Source of the DNA: an uncultured bacterium
Lineage (GTDB): Bacteria > Bacillota > Clostridia > Lachnospirales > Lachnospiraceae
Assembly (NCBI GenBank): GCA_946543095.1
Contig: CAMNLO010000089.1
Location: forward strand, 1 to 6,620
DNA: 6,620 nt
Reading direction: 5' to 3'
Made by a program: the position numbers and the translations under genes. Every line of letters begins with the position of its first letter. The first letter of the stretch is position 1. Positions 1 through 4,601 of the stretch are shown piece by piece. The notes below the pieces were generated by a model. That model saw only the letters and a program-made list of their open reading frames with translations. It made no database searches and was not told the DNA's origin.

Positions 1-150
1 GAAATCCTCAGGATAACTGTACCCCTCCGTCAGCTCAAACTCGATCCCCTGGGAACAGCAGACGGTGGCATCCTGAATGATGCAGGCGTAGTAGTCCTTA
101 TCCGACGCCTCATCATGATAACGGGAGAACAGGCCGTCCATCTTGATGGT
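1..150 (-). pseudogene. OB-fold-like hypothetical protein, internal fragment
   Basis: Reading the minus strand from about 150 down to the edge gives an open frame that begins TIKMDGLFSRYHDE and continues with YYACIIQDATVCCSQGIEFEL. From memory this resembles the middle of a conserved OB-fold-like protein encoded downstream of zinc ABC transporters in Clostridia, where the segment is normally preceded by something like NPDDYVGK. Here the N-terminal part is missing: the frame is directly preceded by a TAG stop (151-153) and by permease-like sequence. The gene also leaves the window at position 1, so the true C-terminus is unseen. An in-frame ATG exists at 139-141, but I saw no convincing ribosome binding site before it, so expression from here is doubtful. 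Family identity is by recall of the motif, not by search. Function is unknown; its position suggests a role linked to metal uptake. Confidence 0.5.
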
Positions 151-260
151 CTACAGCGTGCTGCATACATCCCCCGAGAGGTTCGAGGAGGTGGAAAAGA
201 CATTCATCAAAAGATAACCGAAGGCCAGAGCCCCCACGATCAGGGCATACATCTCTTTTG
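151..260 (-). pseudogene. znuB-like metal ABC permease, internal fragment
   Basis: Between the znuA stop (261-263) and a TAG at 151-153, the minus strand reads TKEMYALIVGALAFGYLLMN and then VFSTSSNLSGDVCSTL. This looks like a piece from the middle of a ZnuB/TroC-type permease: a hydrophobic membrane segment followed by the SGDVCSTL stretch, which in intact family members usually continues as FGSTSILTL. Only about 35 of roughly 270 expected residues remain. There is no start codon with a ribosome binding site; ATG at 250-252 has only AAAGAG touching it. The fragment joins znuA on one side and an unrelated gene fragment on the other, so both ends are deletion or chimera junctions. It cannot encode a working permease. 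Confidence 0.5.
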
Positions 261-914
261 TCACGAGCTGTATTTCTCATCCAAAGCCTTCAGCCTGCCC
301 ACATAGCTTTCCGTGTTGCTCTGATAAAGCTCTTTATGGGCGCCGTCCAGCCTGATCAGCGCCTCAGAAATGCTTTCTACCAGAGCGGAAGCATTCCGGA
401 GAGAGATCCAGACGTGCTCGTCATGCTCTGCTTCCTCTTCCTGCTCGTGCCCGTCCTCGTGGGCCTCATCCTCCTCATGACCATGATCGTGGTCATGCGC
501 TTCCTCCTGCATGCTCTCCACCATCTCTTCCTCCTTCACGGAGTCTCCAAGGGTCTCAAGAAGGTTGATGACCACCATGTCCTTATTCACTGCTTCCTGC
601 AGCGCATCCTCCACCCATCCGTCGGATTCCCCGCCCACATAGACAAAGAGATCGCAGGTGGCCAGCTTCATAATGTCATCCGCAGTGGGCTGATAGCTGT
701 GGAGATCCACGCCCTCATCCAGAAGCATGGTCACCTGCGCTTTTCCGGGATTCTCTCCCAGGATGTTCATGACCCAGTCGTATTCAGGAAAGATCGTCGT
801 AACGATCTGAAGGGGTTTTGTGTCCGCGGCTTCCACCGTATGCGTGGAACCGCAGGCAGAAAGACAGCCCGCCAAAAGCATGGCGGCCATAAAAATCGCC
901 AGATATTTTTTCAT
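261..914 (-). CDS. znuA: ZnuA/TroA-type metal-binding lipoprotein, C-terminally truncated
   Basis: This is the substrate-binding lipoprotein of a zinc (or manganese) ABC importer, expected on the outer face of the membrane. The 217 residues start with MKKYLAIFMAAMLLAGCLSA, a lipoprotein signal with two possible lipobox cysteines (C17 in LAGC, C21 in LSAC). Then come IVTTIFPEYDW (37-47) and the first metal ligand H72 in LHSYQP. A His/Asp/Glu-rich loop (about 128-166, with HDHDHGH at 140-146) and the second ligand H167 in DEHVWISLRNA follow; both are typical of ZnuA. The family is usually about 300 residues. This one stops after LKALDEKYSS, at the helix before the C-terminal lobe, so the remaining metal ligands of the family are missing and binding is probably lost. 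The start is supported by GGAGGT (921-926) six bases upstream. It lies 45 bases after the Cys-rich membrane protein gene. I infer a pseudogene unless the truncation is an assembly error. Confidence 0.8.
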   Translation of the reverse strand: MKKYLAIFMAAMLLAGCLSACGSTHTVEAADTKPLQIVTTIFPEYDWVMNILGENPGKAQVTMLLDEGVDLHSYQPTADDIMKLATCDLFVYVGGESDGWVEDALQEAVNKDMVVINLLETLGDSVKEEEMVESMQEEAHDHDHGHEEDEAHEDGHEQEEEAEHDEHVWISLRNASALVESISEALIRLDGAHKELYQSNTESYVGRLKALDEKYSS

Positions 915-920
915 AGTCTT

Positions 921-956
921 ACCTCCGTATTGAAGCGATACTGCGTGTTCGGAGGT
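921..956 (-). promoter_or_regulatory. Hairpin that can mask the znuA ribosome binding site
   Basis: On the minus strand ACCTCCG (956-950) is a perfect 7-base complement of CGGAGGT (927-921), which contains the znuA Shine-Dalgarno sequence. The loop is 22 bases. The upstream arm starts three bases after the stop codon (960-962) of the preceding small membrane protein gene, so a ribosome finishing that gene would cover and open it. This suggests translational coupling or a regulated switch. The pairing is visible in the sequence; the function is inference. Confidence 0.4.
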
Positions 957-959
957 GAT

Positions 960-1274
960 TCAATTATTCAGACGTACTTTTCTGGAAACAGGCGTCTCCC
1001 GCAGAATACAGGAGGTCTGTGAGAGCTCACAGAGAAACAGAAACAGCACCGGAAGCAGGACCGCTGCCGCAGCAGGCGCGTCGTCGCTTACACGGTACAG
1101 CACCCCCTCGCACTGATCGATGCAGGCGCAGATGGGGCAGTCCTCTCCCTCGCAGTCATGATGGGATTCGGCAGCGATATAGAAGGCGGAAAACAGCATG
1201 GCGCACAGAAACAGCATTCCCATGAAGCCTGCAAGGATCCTTCTGCGGTTTGTTACTGTACTGACTGCCGCCAC
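960..1274 (-). CDS. Small Cys/His-rich membrane protein of the znu locus
   Basis: This encodes a 104-residue hypothetical protein. It has a basic N-terminus, a hydrophobic segment (about 13-34), then a short polar loop with H38, H39, C41, C46, C49, C51 and C55 in the run SHHDCEGEDCPICACIDQC. A second hydrophobic segment (about 69-84) and a basic tail (99-101 RKV) follow. The Cys/His spacing looks like a metal-binding loop between two membrane helices. I recall similar small proteins next to zinc uptake genes in Clostridia, but no function is known to me. The start is GTG at 1274, with GGAAGGA (1283-1289) eight bases upstream; the ATG at 1282 is in another frame that stops quickly. It is the first gene of the metal-transport operon, directly ahead of znuA. 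A sensor, chaperone or accessory role in metal uptake is inferred only from position and the Cys/His loop. Confidence 0.7.
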   Translation of the reverse strand: MAAVSTVTNRRRILAGFMGMLFLCAMLFSAFYIAAESHHDCEGEDCPICACIDQCEGVLYRVSDDAPAAAAVLLPVLFLFLCELSQTSCILRETPVSRKVRLNN

Positions 1275-1285
1275 TGCCTCATCCT

Positions 1286-1300
1286 TCCAAATGATTATCC
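1286..1300 (-). promoter_or_regulatory. Possible Fur/Zur-type operator
   Basis: The minus strand reads GGATAATCATTTGGA just ahead of the first gene of the metal-uptake locus. It matches the 7-1-7 Fur-family consensus TGATAATNATTATCA at 10 of 14 scored positions; the left half is good and the right half weak. GATAAT (1294-1299) could also serve as a -10 element, although the resulting transcript start would fall inside the ribosome binding site. Zinc-uptake operons are commonly Zur-controlled, so the position fits, but the match alone is not strong. Confidence 0.25.
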
Positions 1301-1308
1301 CGTGCGAT

Positions 1309-1333
1309 AAAAACCCGCGCAGCTGCGCGGGTT
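1309..1333 (-). terminator. Intrinsic terminator of tRNA-Val
   Basis: On the minus strand a perfect 9-bp stem AACCCGCGC/GCGCGGGTT with an AGCT loop (itself self-complementary) runs directly into a stretch of T residues (1313-1309). It lies eight bases past the tRNA-Val gene and ends its transcript before the metal-uptake locus. Confidence 0.85.
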
Positions 1334-1340
1334 AACGGTA

Positions 1341-1413
1341 TGGGACCAACTGGACTTGAACCAGTGACCCCCTGCTTGTAAGGCAGGTGCTCTCCCAACT
1401 GAGCTATGATCCC
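1341..1413 (-). tRNA. tRNA-Val (anticodon UAC)
   Basis: This 73-base tRNA folds with acceptor stem GGGATCA/TGGTCCC (one G-U pair) and discriminator A. The anticodon stem is CCTGC/GCAGG with loop CTTACAA, giving anticodon TAC (1380-1378). The T arm is ACTGG-TTCAAGT-CCAGT. No CCA is encoded; TACC follows. It has its own promoter and terminator, and lies between folE and the metal-uptake genes. Confidence 0.95.
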
Positions 1414-1424
1414 AAAACATGAGT

Positions 1425-1453
1425 ATTCTATCTCAGAGTCTGAAAGAAGTCAA
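1425..1453 (-). promoter_or_regulatory. Sigma-70-type promoter of tRNA-Val
   Basis: On the minus strand TTGACT (1453-1448) and TAGAAT (1430-1425) are separated by exactly 17 bases, and the -10 ends 11 bases before the tRNA. It sits just after the folE stop. I see no terminator between folE and this promoter, so folE messages may also read into the tRNA. Confidence 0.75.
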
Positions 1454-1487
1454 GGGCAGGATTTCGGAGGCTTTTTCACAGGGCTGT

Positions 1488-2021
1488 CTACAGGAGCAGA
1501 TCCCCGCGGATCCCGCAATCCACACCTCTTTTGGCCACAGTAACGGTCTTTGTTCCCGGCTTTTTGATCCCCCGCATGGTCATGCAGGTGTGCTCCGCCT
1601 CCACCCTGACATAAACGCCGGCAGGAGAAAGCTGCTCCATCAGCGCATCCGCGATCTGCGCCGTCATCCGTTCCTGCATCTGCAGGCGTCTGGCGTAATA
1701 CTCCACAAGCCTGGCCAGCTTGCTTAAGCCCACCACTCTCTCCCCCGGGAGATAGGCGATGTCCACTGTACCGAAAAAGGGCAGCAGATGGTGCTCGCAG
1801 ATTGAATAAAAGGCGATATTTTTTTCCATCACCAGATCATGGGAAGGGGCTTCAAAGGTCCGGGAAAGGATCTCCTCCGGGCCGCCGCCTTCCGCGGGGA
1901 AAAGCTCCGTAACCATCCGGACGATCCTGTCCGGCGTGTCCACAAGGCCTTCTCTTTGCGTGTCTTCTCCGATTCCTTCCAGAAGCAACTTCACTGCTTC
2001 ACGGATCTTACTGCTGTCCAT
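1488..2021 (-). CDS. folE: GTP cyclohydrolase I (FolE)
   Basis: This cytoplasmic zinc enzyme converts GTP to 7,8-dihydroneopterin triphosphate, the first committed step of folate synthesis. In the 177 residues the family signature is clear: [10 protein letters not shown] (23-32), [10 protein letters not shown] (73-82), VGLSKLAR (97-104), [10 protein letters not shown] (115-124) and [11 protein letters not shown] (141-151). The zinc ligands expected from the E. coli enzyme (C110, H113, C181) correspond to C75, H78 and C146. The catalytic histidines correspond to H77 and H144. The start is ATG two bases after the folC stop. The only good ribosome binding site, AGGAGG, lies inside the last folC codons about 13 bases away, so translation is probably coupled to folC. 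The C-terminal end, after KTVTVAKRG, is about ten residues shorter than in E. coli and lacks the usual final F-x-x-x-F/L helix pattern. The core looks intact. Confidence 0.95.
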   Translation of the reverse strand: MDSSKIREAVKLLLEGIGEDTQREGLVDTPDRIVRMVTELFPAEGGGPEEILSRTFEAPSHDLVMEKNIAFYSICEHHLLPFFGTVDIAYLPGERVVGLSKLARLVEYYARRLQMQERMTAQIADALMEQLSPAGVYVRVEAEHTCMTMRGIKKPGTKTVTVAKRGVDCGIRGDLLL

Positions 2022-2023
2022 TG

Positions 2024-3340
2024 TTATTCTGCAAACCTCCTGTAAGGCCTCTGATCAACCTGAAGAATCCCCTTCAGTTTCCCGATAAAGCTTAAGCTTC
2101 CAAAAACAACCACCGCTCCGTCTTTGCCGGAAAGCAGCTCCGCTTCCTCCAGCGCTTCCTCCAGGGAATCCGCGGAGGTCACTCTTTTGTGAAAATGCCC
2201 GGCGATCTCCGCCAACTCCACCCCATCCATGGCTCTGGGGTTCCCCGGGGGTTTAAAGGCGATGACAGAATCCGCCAGGGGCAGCATTGGCTCCAGCACT
2301 CCCTCAATATCCTTGTCCCGCAGCATCCCTACGATAAATACCATTCGTTTTTCTTTTAATACACGCTGCAGGGTGGCACTCAGCCTTCTTGCCGCATCCG
2401 GGTTATGGGCGCCGTCCGCGATTAAGAGCGGTTGTTTTCTTAATATCTCGAACCGCCCTTCCCATTTTGTCTCCTTCATTCCCTGCAGTACCGCCAGATC
2501 TGTGATCCGGTAGCGTTCCCGCAGAAGCTGTATGCTTTCAAGGGCAAGGGCCGCATTCTCCGGCTGCCACTCCCCTCCCATGCTGATCTCCACAGAGGAA
2601 AAGGGAGGATAGTCAAAACGCTGAAGGCTCATCCCCTCTTTTCTGACCCGGGGAGTCTTAGCGATCCTGAGCTTGGCCCCGGTCTCCAGCGCCTGCTTCT
2701 CAAGGACCTCCAGTACCTCTGGAGCCTGAGGGGTTGTCACCACCGGGACACCCTGTCGCATGATCCCGGCCTTGTTCCCCGCAATGGAAGCAAGTGTTTT
2801 TCCCAGAAACTGACAATGATCCAGGCTGACTGAAGTGATGATAGTTAAGATATCGCTTGTTGTTATATTGGTGGCGTCTTCTTTGCCCCCCATGCCGCAC
2901 TCCAGGATCACGGGATCACAGCCCTTTTCCCTGAAGAATAAAAAGGCCATGGCAAGATCCATCTCAAACTGGCTGGGATGGGGGATCCCCCTGTCTGTCA
3001 GCGCAGCGCAGGCCTCCTCCACCACTCCTGCCAGTCTTGTGAAATCCTTTTGGGAGATTACCCTGCTTTTATACAGGATCTGCTCTCTGTAATCCCTGAG
3101 GGCCGGGGAATTAAAGCATCCCACAGGATAGCCGGCCCTGATGAAAACATTCCGCAGATATGCGGTCACCGAGCCCTTGCCGTTGGTCCCCGCCACATGG
3201 ATCACCGGCAGGCCTTCCTGAGGATCTCCCAGCTTTGCAAGAAGCCCCCGGATCCCTTCCAGGCCCGGATGGATGCCAAAGGATGCGGCATCCACGAACC
3301 ATTGCAAGGCGTCCCGGTATCTGGTAAAGCCGGCAGCCAT
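2024..3340 (-). CDS. folC: Folylpolyglutamate synthase / dihydrofolate synthase (FolC)
   Basis: This cytoplasmic Mur-ligase-family enzyme uses ATP to add glutamate to dihydropteroate and/or folates. Landmarks over 438 residues are the P-loop [10 protein letters not shown] (49-58), [13 protein letters not shown] (76-88), the metal/ATP region [13 protein letters not shown] (147-159), [20 protein letters not shown] (173-192), which contains the lysine K190 expected to be carbamylated, and ADGAHNPDA (308-316) in the C-terminal domain. GSLSFIG (414-420) lies near the end. The length is normal. At 189 an Asn replaces the Glu usually found in IA-x-EKAGI. Whether it has both activities cannot be told from sequence. 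The ATG overlaps the stop of the PH-domain gene by one base (TGATG) and lacks a clear ribosome binding site, so translation is probably coupled to the upstream gene. folE follows two bases after the stop, giving one PH-folC-folE operon. Confidence 0.95.
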   Translation of the reverse strand: MAAGFTRYRDALQWFVDAASFGIHPGLEGIRGLLAKLGDPQEGLPVIHVAGTNGKGSVTAYLRNVFIRAGYPVGCFNSPALRDYREQILYKSRVISQKDFTRLAGVVEEACAALTDRGIPHPSQFEMDLAMAFLFFREKGCDPVILECGMGGKEDATNITTSDILTIITSVSLDHCQFLGKTLASIAGNKAGIMRQGVPVVTTPQAPEVLEVLEKQALETGAKLRIAKTPRVRKEGMSLQRFDYPPFSSVEISMGGEWQPENAALALESIQLLRERYRITDLAVLQGMKETKWEGRFEILRKQPLLIADGAHNPDAARRLSATLQRVLKEKRMVFIVGMLRDKDIEGVLEPMLPLADSVIAFKPPGNPRAMDGVELAEIAGHFHKRVTSADSLEEALEEAELLSGKDGAVVVFGSLSFIGKLKGILQVDQRPYRRFAE

Positions 3341-3723
3341 CAGTTGAAGTCTGAAACGTCCATATTGGGATTCAGATTCAGGGTGTTGATGGTGCGGCGC
3401 TTCATCCGCTCTCTCTCGGAAGCTTCGAAGAGGAACTTCTTGATCTCCTCGGAATGCTTGACATTCTTGATCTCCAGTACAGGATCCGTGGTGTCCGCGG
3501 TGTAGCAGAGCACGGTGCCGATGCCGAAGAGCCTTCCGAAGAGGGTCTGCTTCAGGCTCACATCCTGGATCTTATATAAGTAGCAGTCATTCTCCTTGAT
3601 GGAAAACAGTCCCTGCCTGATGGTTATCTGCTCCTGGGTGATGGTGTAAACAGTGAAGGTGAAGGGAAGGGCAAAAAATCCCCATCTCTTCCGCTCCTGA
3701 AAAACATATCCGGCATTCTCCAT
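3340..3723 (-). CDS. Bacterial PH-domain (bPH2/YdbS-like) protein
   Basis: This 127-residue protein looks like one short bacterial pleckstrin-homology domain. After a start of MENAGYVFQERKRWGFFALP it shows FTFTVYTITQEQITIRQGLF, YKIQDVSLKQTLFGRLFGIGT (a hallmark stretch of the DUF304/bPH family) and DPVLEIKNVKHSEEIKKFLF, then a charged tail. No clear transmembrane helix is seen, so it is probably cytoplasmic or peripheral. Its biochemical role is unknown. I chose ATG at 3723 because AAAGGAG sits six bases upstream. An in-frame ATG at 3837 would add 38 low-quality residues and lies upstream of the likely promoter. It is the first gene of the folC-folE operon and shares one base with folC. A link with folate synthesis is not evident from the domain and may be simple co-transcription. 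Confidence 0.85.
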   Translation of the reverse strand: MENAGYVFQERKRWGFFALPFTFTVYTITQEQITIRQGLFSIKENDCYLYKIQDVSLKQTLFGRLFGIGTVLCYTADTTDPVLEIKNVKHSEEIKKFLFEASERERMKRRTINTLNLNPNMDVSDFN

Positions 3724-3784
3724 CCGAAACTCCTTTCTGGCTCTGAAACGTCCCGCCCGGGCGCAAAACCGCGGGCTGCTATTC

Positions 3785-3790
3785 AGTATA
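3785..3790 (-). promoter_or_regulatory. Likely -10 box of the PH-folC-folE operon
   Basis: TATACT on the minus strand, preceded by TG, lies 61 bases upstream of the PH-gene start. The -35 at 17 bases is poor (TTTTTC in an A/T-rich stretch), so this is only a probable promoter. It diverges from the tRNA promoter starting at 3822. Confidence 0.4.
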
Positions 3791-3821
3791 CACTTTTCTT
3801 TGAAAAAGAAAAAGCTTTTAC

Positions 3822-3850
3822 TTGACAAGCCCCCCAAGAATGAGTATTAT
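3822..3850 (+). promoter_or_regulatory. Consensus promoter of the tRNA-Leu-Trp-Met cluster
   Basis: A perfect -35 TTGACA (3822-3827) and a -10 TATTAT (3845-3850) are separated by 17 bases, with the first tRNA starting 12 bases after the -10. The spacer has a C-run. This is a strong housekeeping-type promoter. Confidence 0.85.
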
Positions 3851-3861
3851 ATTCGTTGCGT

Positions 3862-3945
3862 GCAGAAGTGGCGGAATTGGCAGACGCGCAGGCTTCAGGT
3901 GCCTGTTGTGGCAACACAGTGCGGGTTCAAGTCCCGCCTTCTGCA
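3862..3945 (+). tRNA. tRNA-Leu (anticodon CAG)
   Basis: This 84-base class II tRNA has acceptor stem GCAGAAG/CTTCTGC with discriminator A. The anticodon stem is CAGGC/GCCTG around loop TTCAGGT, giving anticodon CAG (3896-3898). The long variable arm is TGTG-GCAA-CACA, and the T arm is GCGGG-TTCAAGT-CCCGC. No CCA is encoded. It is the first gene of the cluster. Confidence 0.95.
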
Positions 3946-3950
3946 TTTCT

Positions 3951-4021
3951 AGGGGAATAGTACAATGGTAGTGCGGCGGTCTCCAAAACCGTTGATGGGG
4001 GTTCGATCCCCTCTTCCCCTG
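3951..4021 (+). tRNA. tRNA-Trp (anticodon CCA)
   Basis: This 71-base tRNA has acceptor stem AGGGGAA/TTCCCCT with discriminator G. The anticodon loop is CTCCAAA, giving CCA (3983-3985). The T stem is GGGGG/CCCTC with one G-U pair. It lies five bases after tRNA-Leu with no promoter of its own, and has no encoded CCA. Confidence 0.95.
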
Positions 4022-4025
4022 ATGT

Positions 4026-4099
4026 GGCGAAGTAGCTCAGTTGGCTAGAGCATACGGTTCATACCCGTAGTGTCGAGAGTTCGAATCTCCCCTTCGCTA
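4026..4099 (+). tRNA. tRNA-Met (anticodon CAU)
   Basis: This 74-base tRNA has acceptor stem GGCGAAG/CTTCGCT (first pair G-U), discriminator A, and anticodon stem TACGG/CCGTA around loop TTCATAC, giving CAT (4060-4062). It resembles elongator tRNA-Met. An Ile tRNA read after lysidine modification also has CAT and is not excluded. The T stem GAGAG/CTCCC contains one A-C mismatch (4076 with 4090). It is last in the cluster, ahead of the terminator. Confidence 0.9.
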
Positions 4100-4110
4100 T
4101 TGCTTGTCAG

Positions 4111-4149
4111 CCCCGAAAACCACGGATCAGAGCGGTTTTCGGGGTTTTT
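4111..4149 (+). terminator. Intrinsic terminator of the tRNA cluster
   Basis: A perfect 11-bp stem CCCCGAAAACC/GGTTTTCGGGG (4111-4121 and 4134-4144) with a 12-base loop is followed by five T residues (4145-4149). Confidence 0.9.
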
Positions 4150-4191
4150 CATTGTGTAAAACTTGGTTACCGATCAAGTGTTGTTTTTAGG

Positions 4192-4296
4192 ATGGATCTT
4201 ACTAACACCAGAGGCATCATATCTGCCCGGAAGGCATTAAAAGACGAGATCCGTGATTATCACGATTTTATGGAGGGGGAAAACTATGAGAGATAA
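4192..4296 (+). pseudogene. BrnT-like toxin, C-terminal remnant
   Basis: The frame from 4192 reads MDLTNTRGIISARKALKDEI and then RDYHDFMEGENYER to a TAA at 4294. The IISARKA motif, followed by a charged helix and an end overlapping an antitoxin gene, is the usual C-terminus of BrnT-family ribonuclease toxins. These are normally about 90 residues; only about 28 are recognisable. The ATG at 4192 has no proper ribosome binding site and the sequence before it (4150-4191) does not look like BrnT, so the 5' part was lost. It overlaps the antitoxin start by 11 bases, as an intact toxin-antitoxin operon would. It should be inactive. The family call rests on one motif and the gene order. Confidence 0.55.
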
Positions 4297-4500
4297 GTAT
4301 AACATAAAGGAATTGAATCCTCGAAAGAATCCATATGCGTCGAGATTAAAAAAACAGGTAAGATAAATCTGAATGTGGAAACTGTCGATTACTTTAAGGC
4401 GCTTTCTGAGGAAAACGGCGTTCCCTACCAGATGCTCATAAACCTTTATTTGGCAGACTGCGTTAAAAGCAAACGGCAACTTAATATGTCATGGAACTGA
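4286..4500 (+). pseudogene. BrnA/CopG-like antitoxin with a one-base frameshift
   Basis: From ATG 4286, with GGAGGGGG (4272-4279) six bases upstream, the frame gives MRDKYNIKELNPRKN and PYASRLKKQVR, then stops at 4364-4366. One frame over, from 4363, it continues as INLNVETVDYFKALSEENGV, PYQMLINLYLADCVKSKRQL and NMSWN to TGA 4498-4500. Joined, this is about 71 residues, with KKQV-x-INL, a D-YFK-L helix and G-PYQ-LINLYL-DC, which is the classic BrnA-type antitoxin shape. A single base is missing near 4360-4362 (GTAAGATAA), so no full product is made unless this is a sequencing error. A run of seven A residues lies just upstream. The antitoxin would normally neutralise the preceding toxin and repress the operon. 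Confidence 0.65.
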
Positions 4501-4547
4501 CAATTTCTATCCAAACCCCCTCAAAAACTCCACTCTTTTAGCAATCA

Positions 4548-4587
4548 CAGCGGCGCTTTCCCAAACAGGAAAACGCCACTGTTTTTT
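4548..4587 (+). terminator. Imperfect hairpin terminator after the toxin-antitoxin remnant
   Basis: CAGCGGCGCTTTCC (4548-4561) pairs with GGAAAACGCCACTG (4568-4581) across a 6-base loop, with two C-A mismatches in 14 pairs, followed by six T residues. The T run is on the plus strand only, so it fits the toxin-antitoxin remnant. On the minus strand it could at most be a weak end for the deaminase gene. Confidence 0.55.
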
Positions 4588-4601
4588 ATGTCAGCCTATA
4601 T

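Noticed and set aside
139..141. ATG as a true start for the left-edge gene
   Set aside because: There is no ribosome binding site before it, and the residues just upstream (TIK) continue the family motif, so the real start has been lost.
453..510. Repetitive His/Asp/Glu codons as a tandem repeat or CRISPR-like array
   Set aside because: There are no regular units or spacers; it is the metal-binding His-rich loop of ZnuA.
258..1022. 254-codon open frame on the plus strand
   Set aside because: It lies opposite znuA. Its His/Leu-rich protein is the shadow of the acidic, His-rich loop, and it has no ribosome binding site or family motif.
3111..3302. Minus-strand frame inside folC
   Set aside because: It is out of frame with a clearly intact folC and has no independent start signals.
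3724..3837. N-terminal extension of the PH-domain gene from ATG 3837
   Set aside because: The extra 38 residues are Phe/Lys- and Arg-rich with no domain character, include the likely promoter, and the ATG at 3723 has a good ribosome binding site.
3862..4099. tRNA cluster as an integration (att) site for a mobile element
   Set aside because: I found no repeat of a tRNA 3' end downstream and no integrase gene in the window.
4237..4479. 80-codon minus-strand frame
   Set aside because: It lies opposite the toxin-antitoxin remnant, whose plus-strand reading has recognisable motifs and a ribosome binding site.
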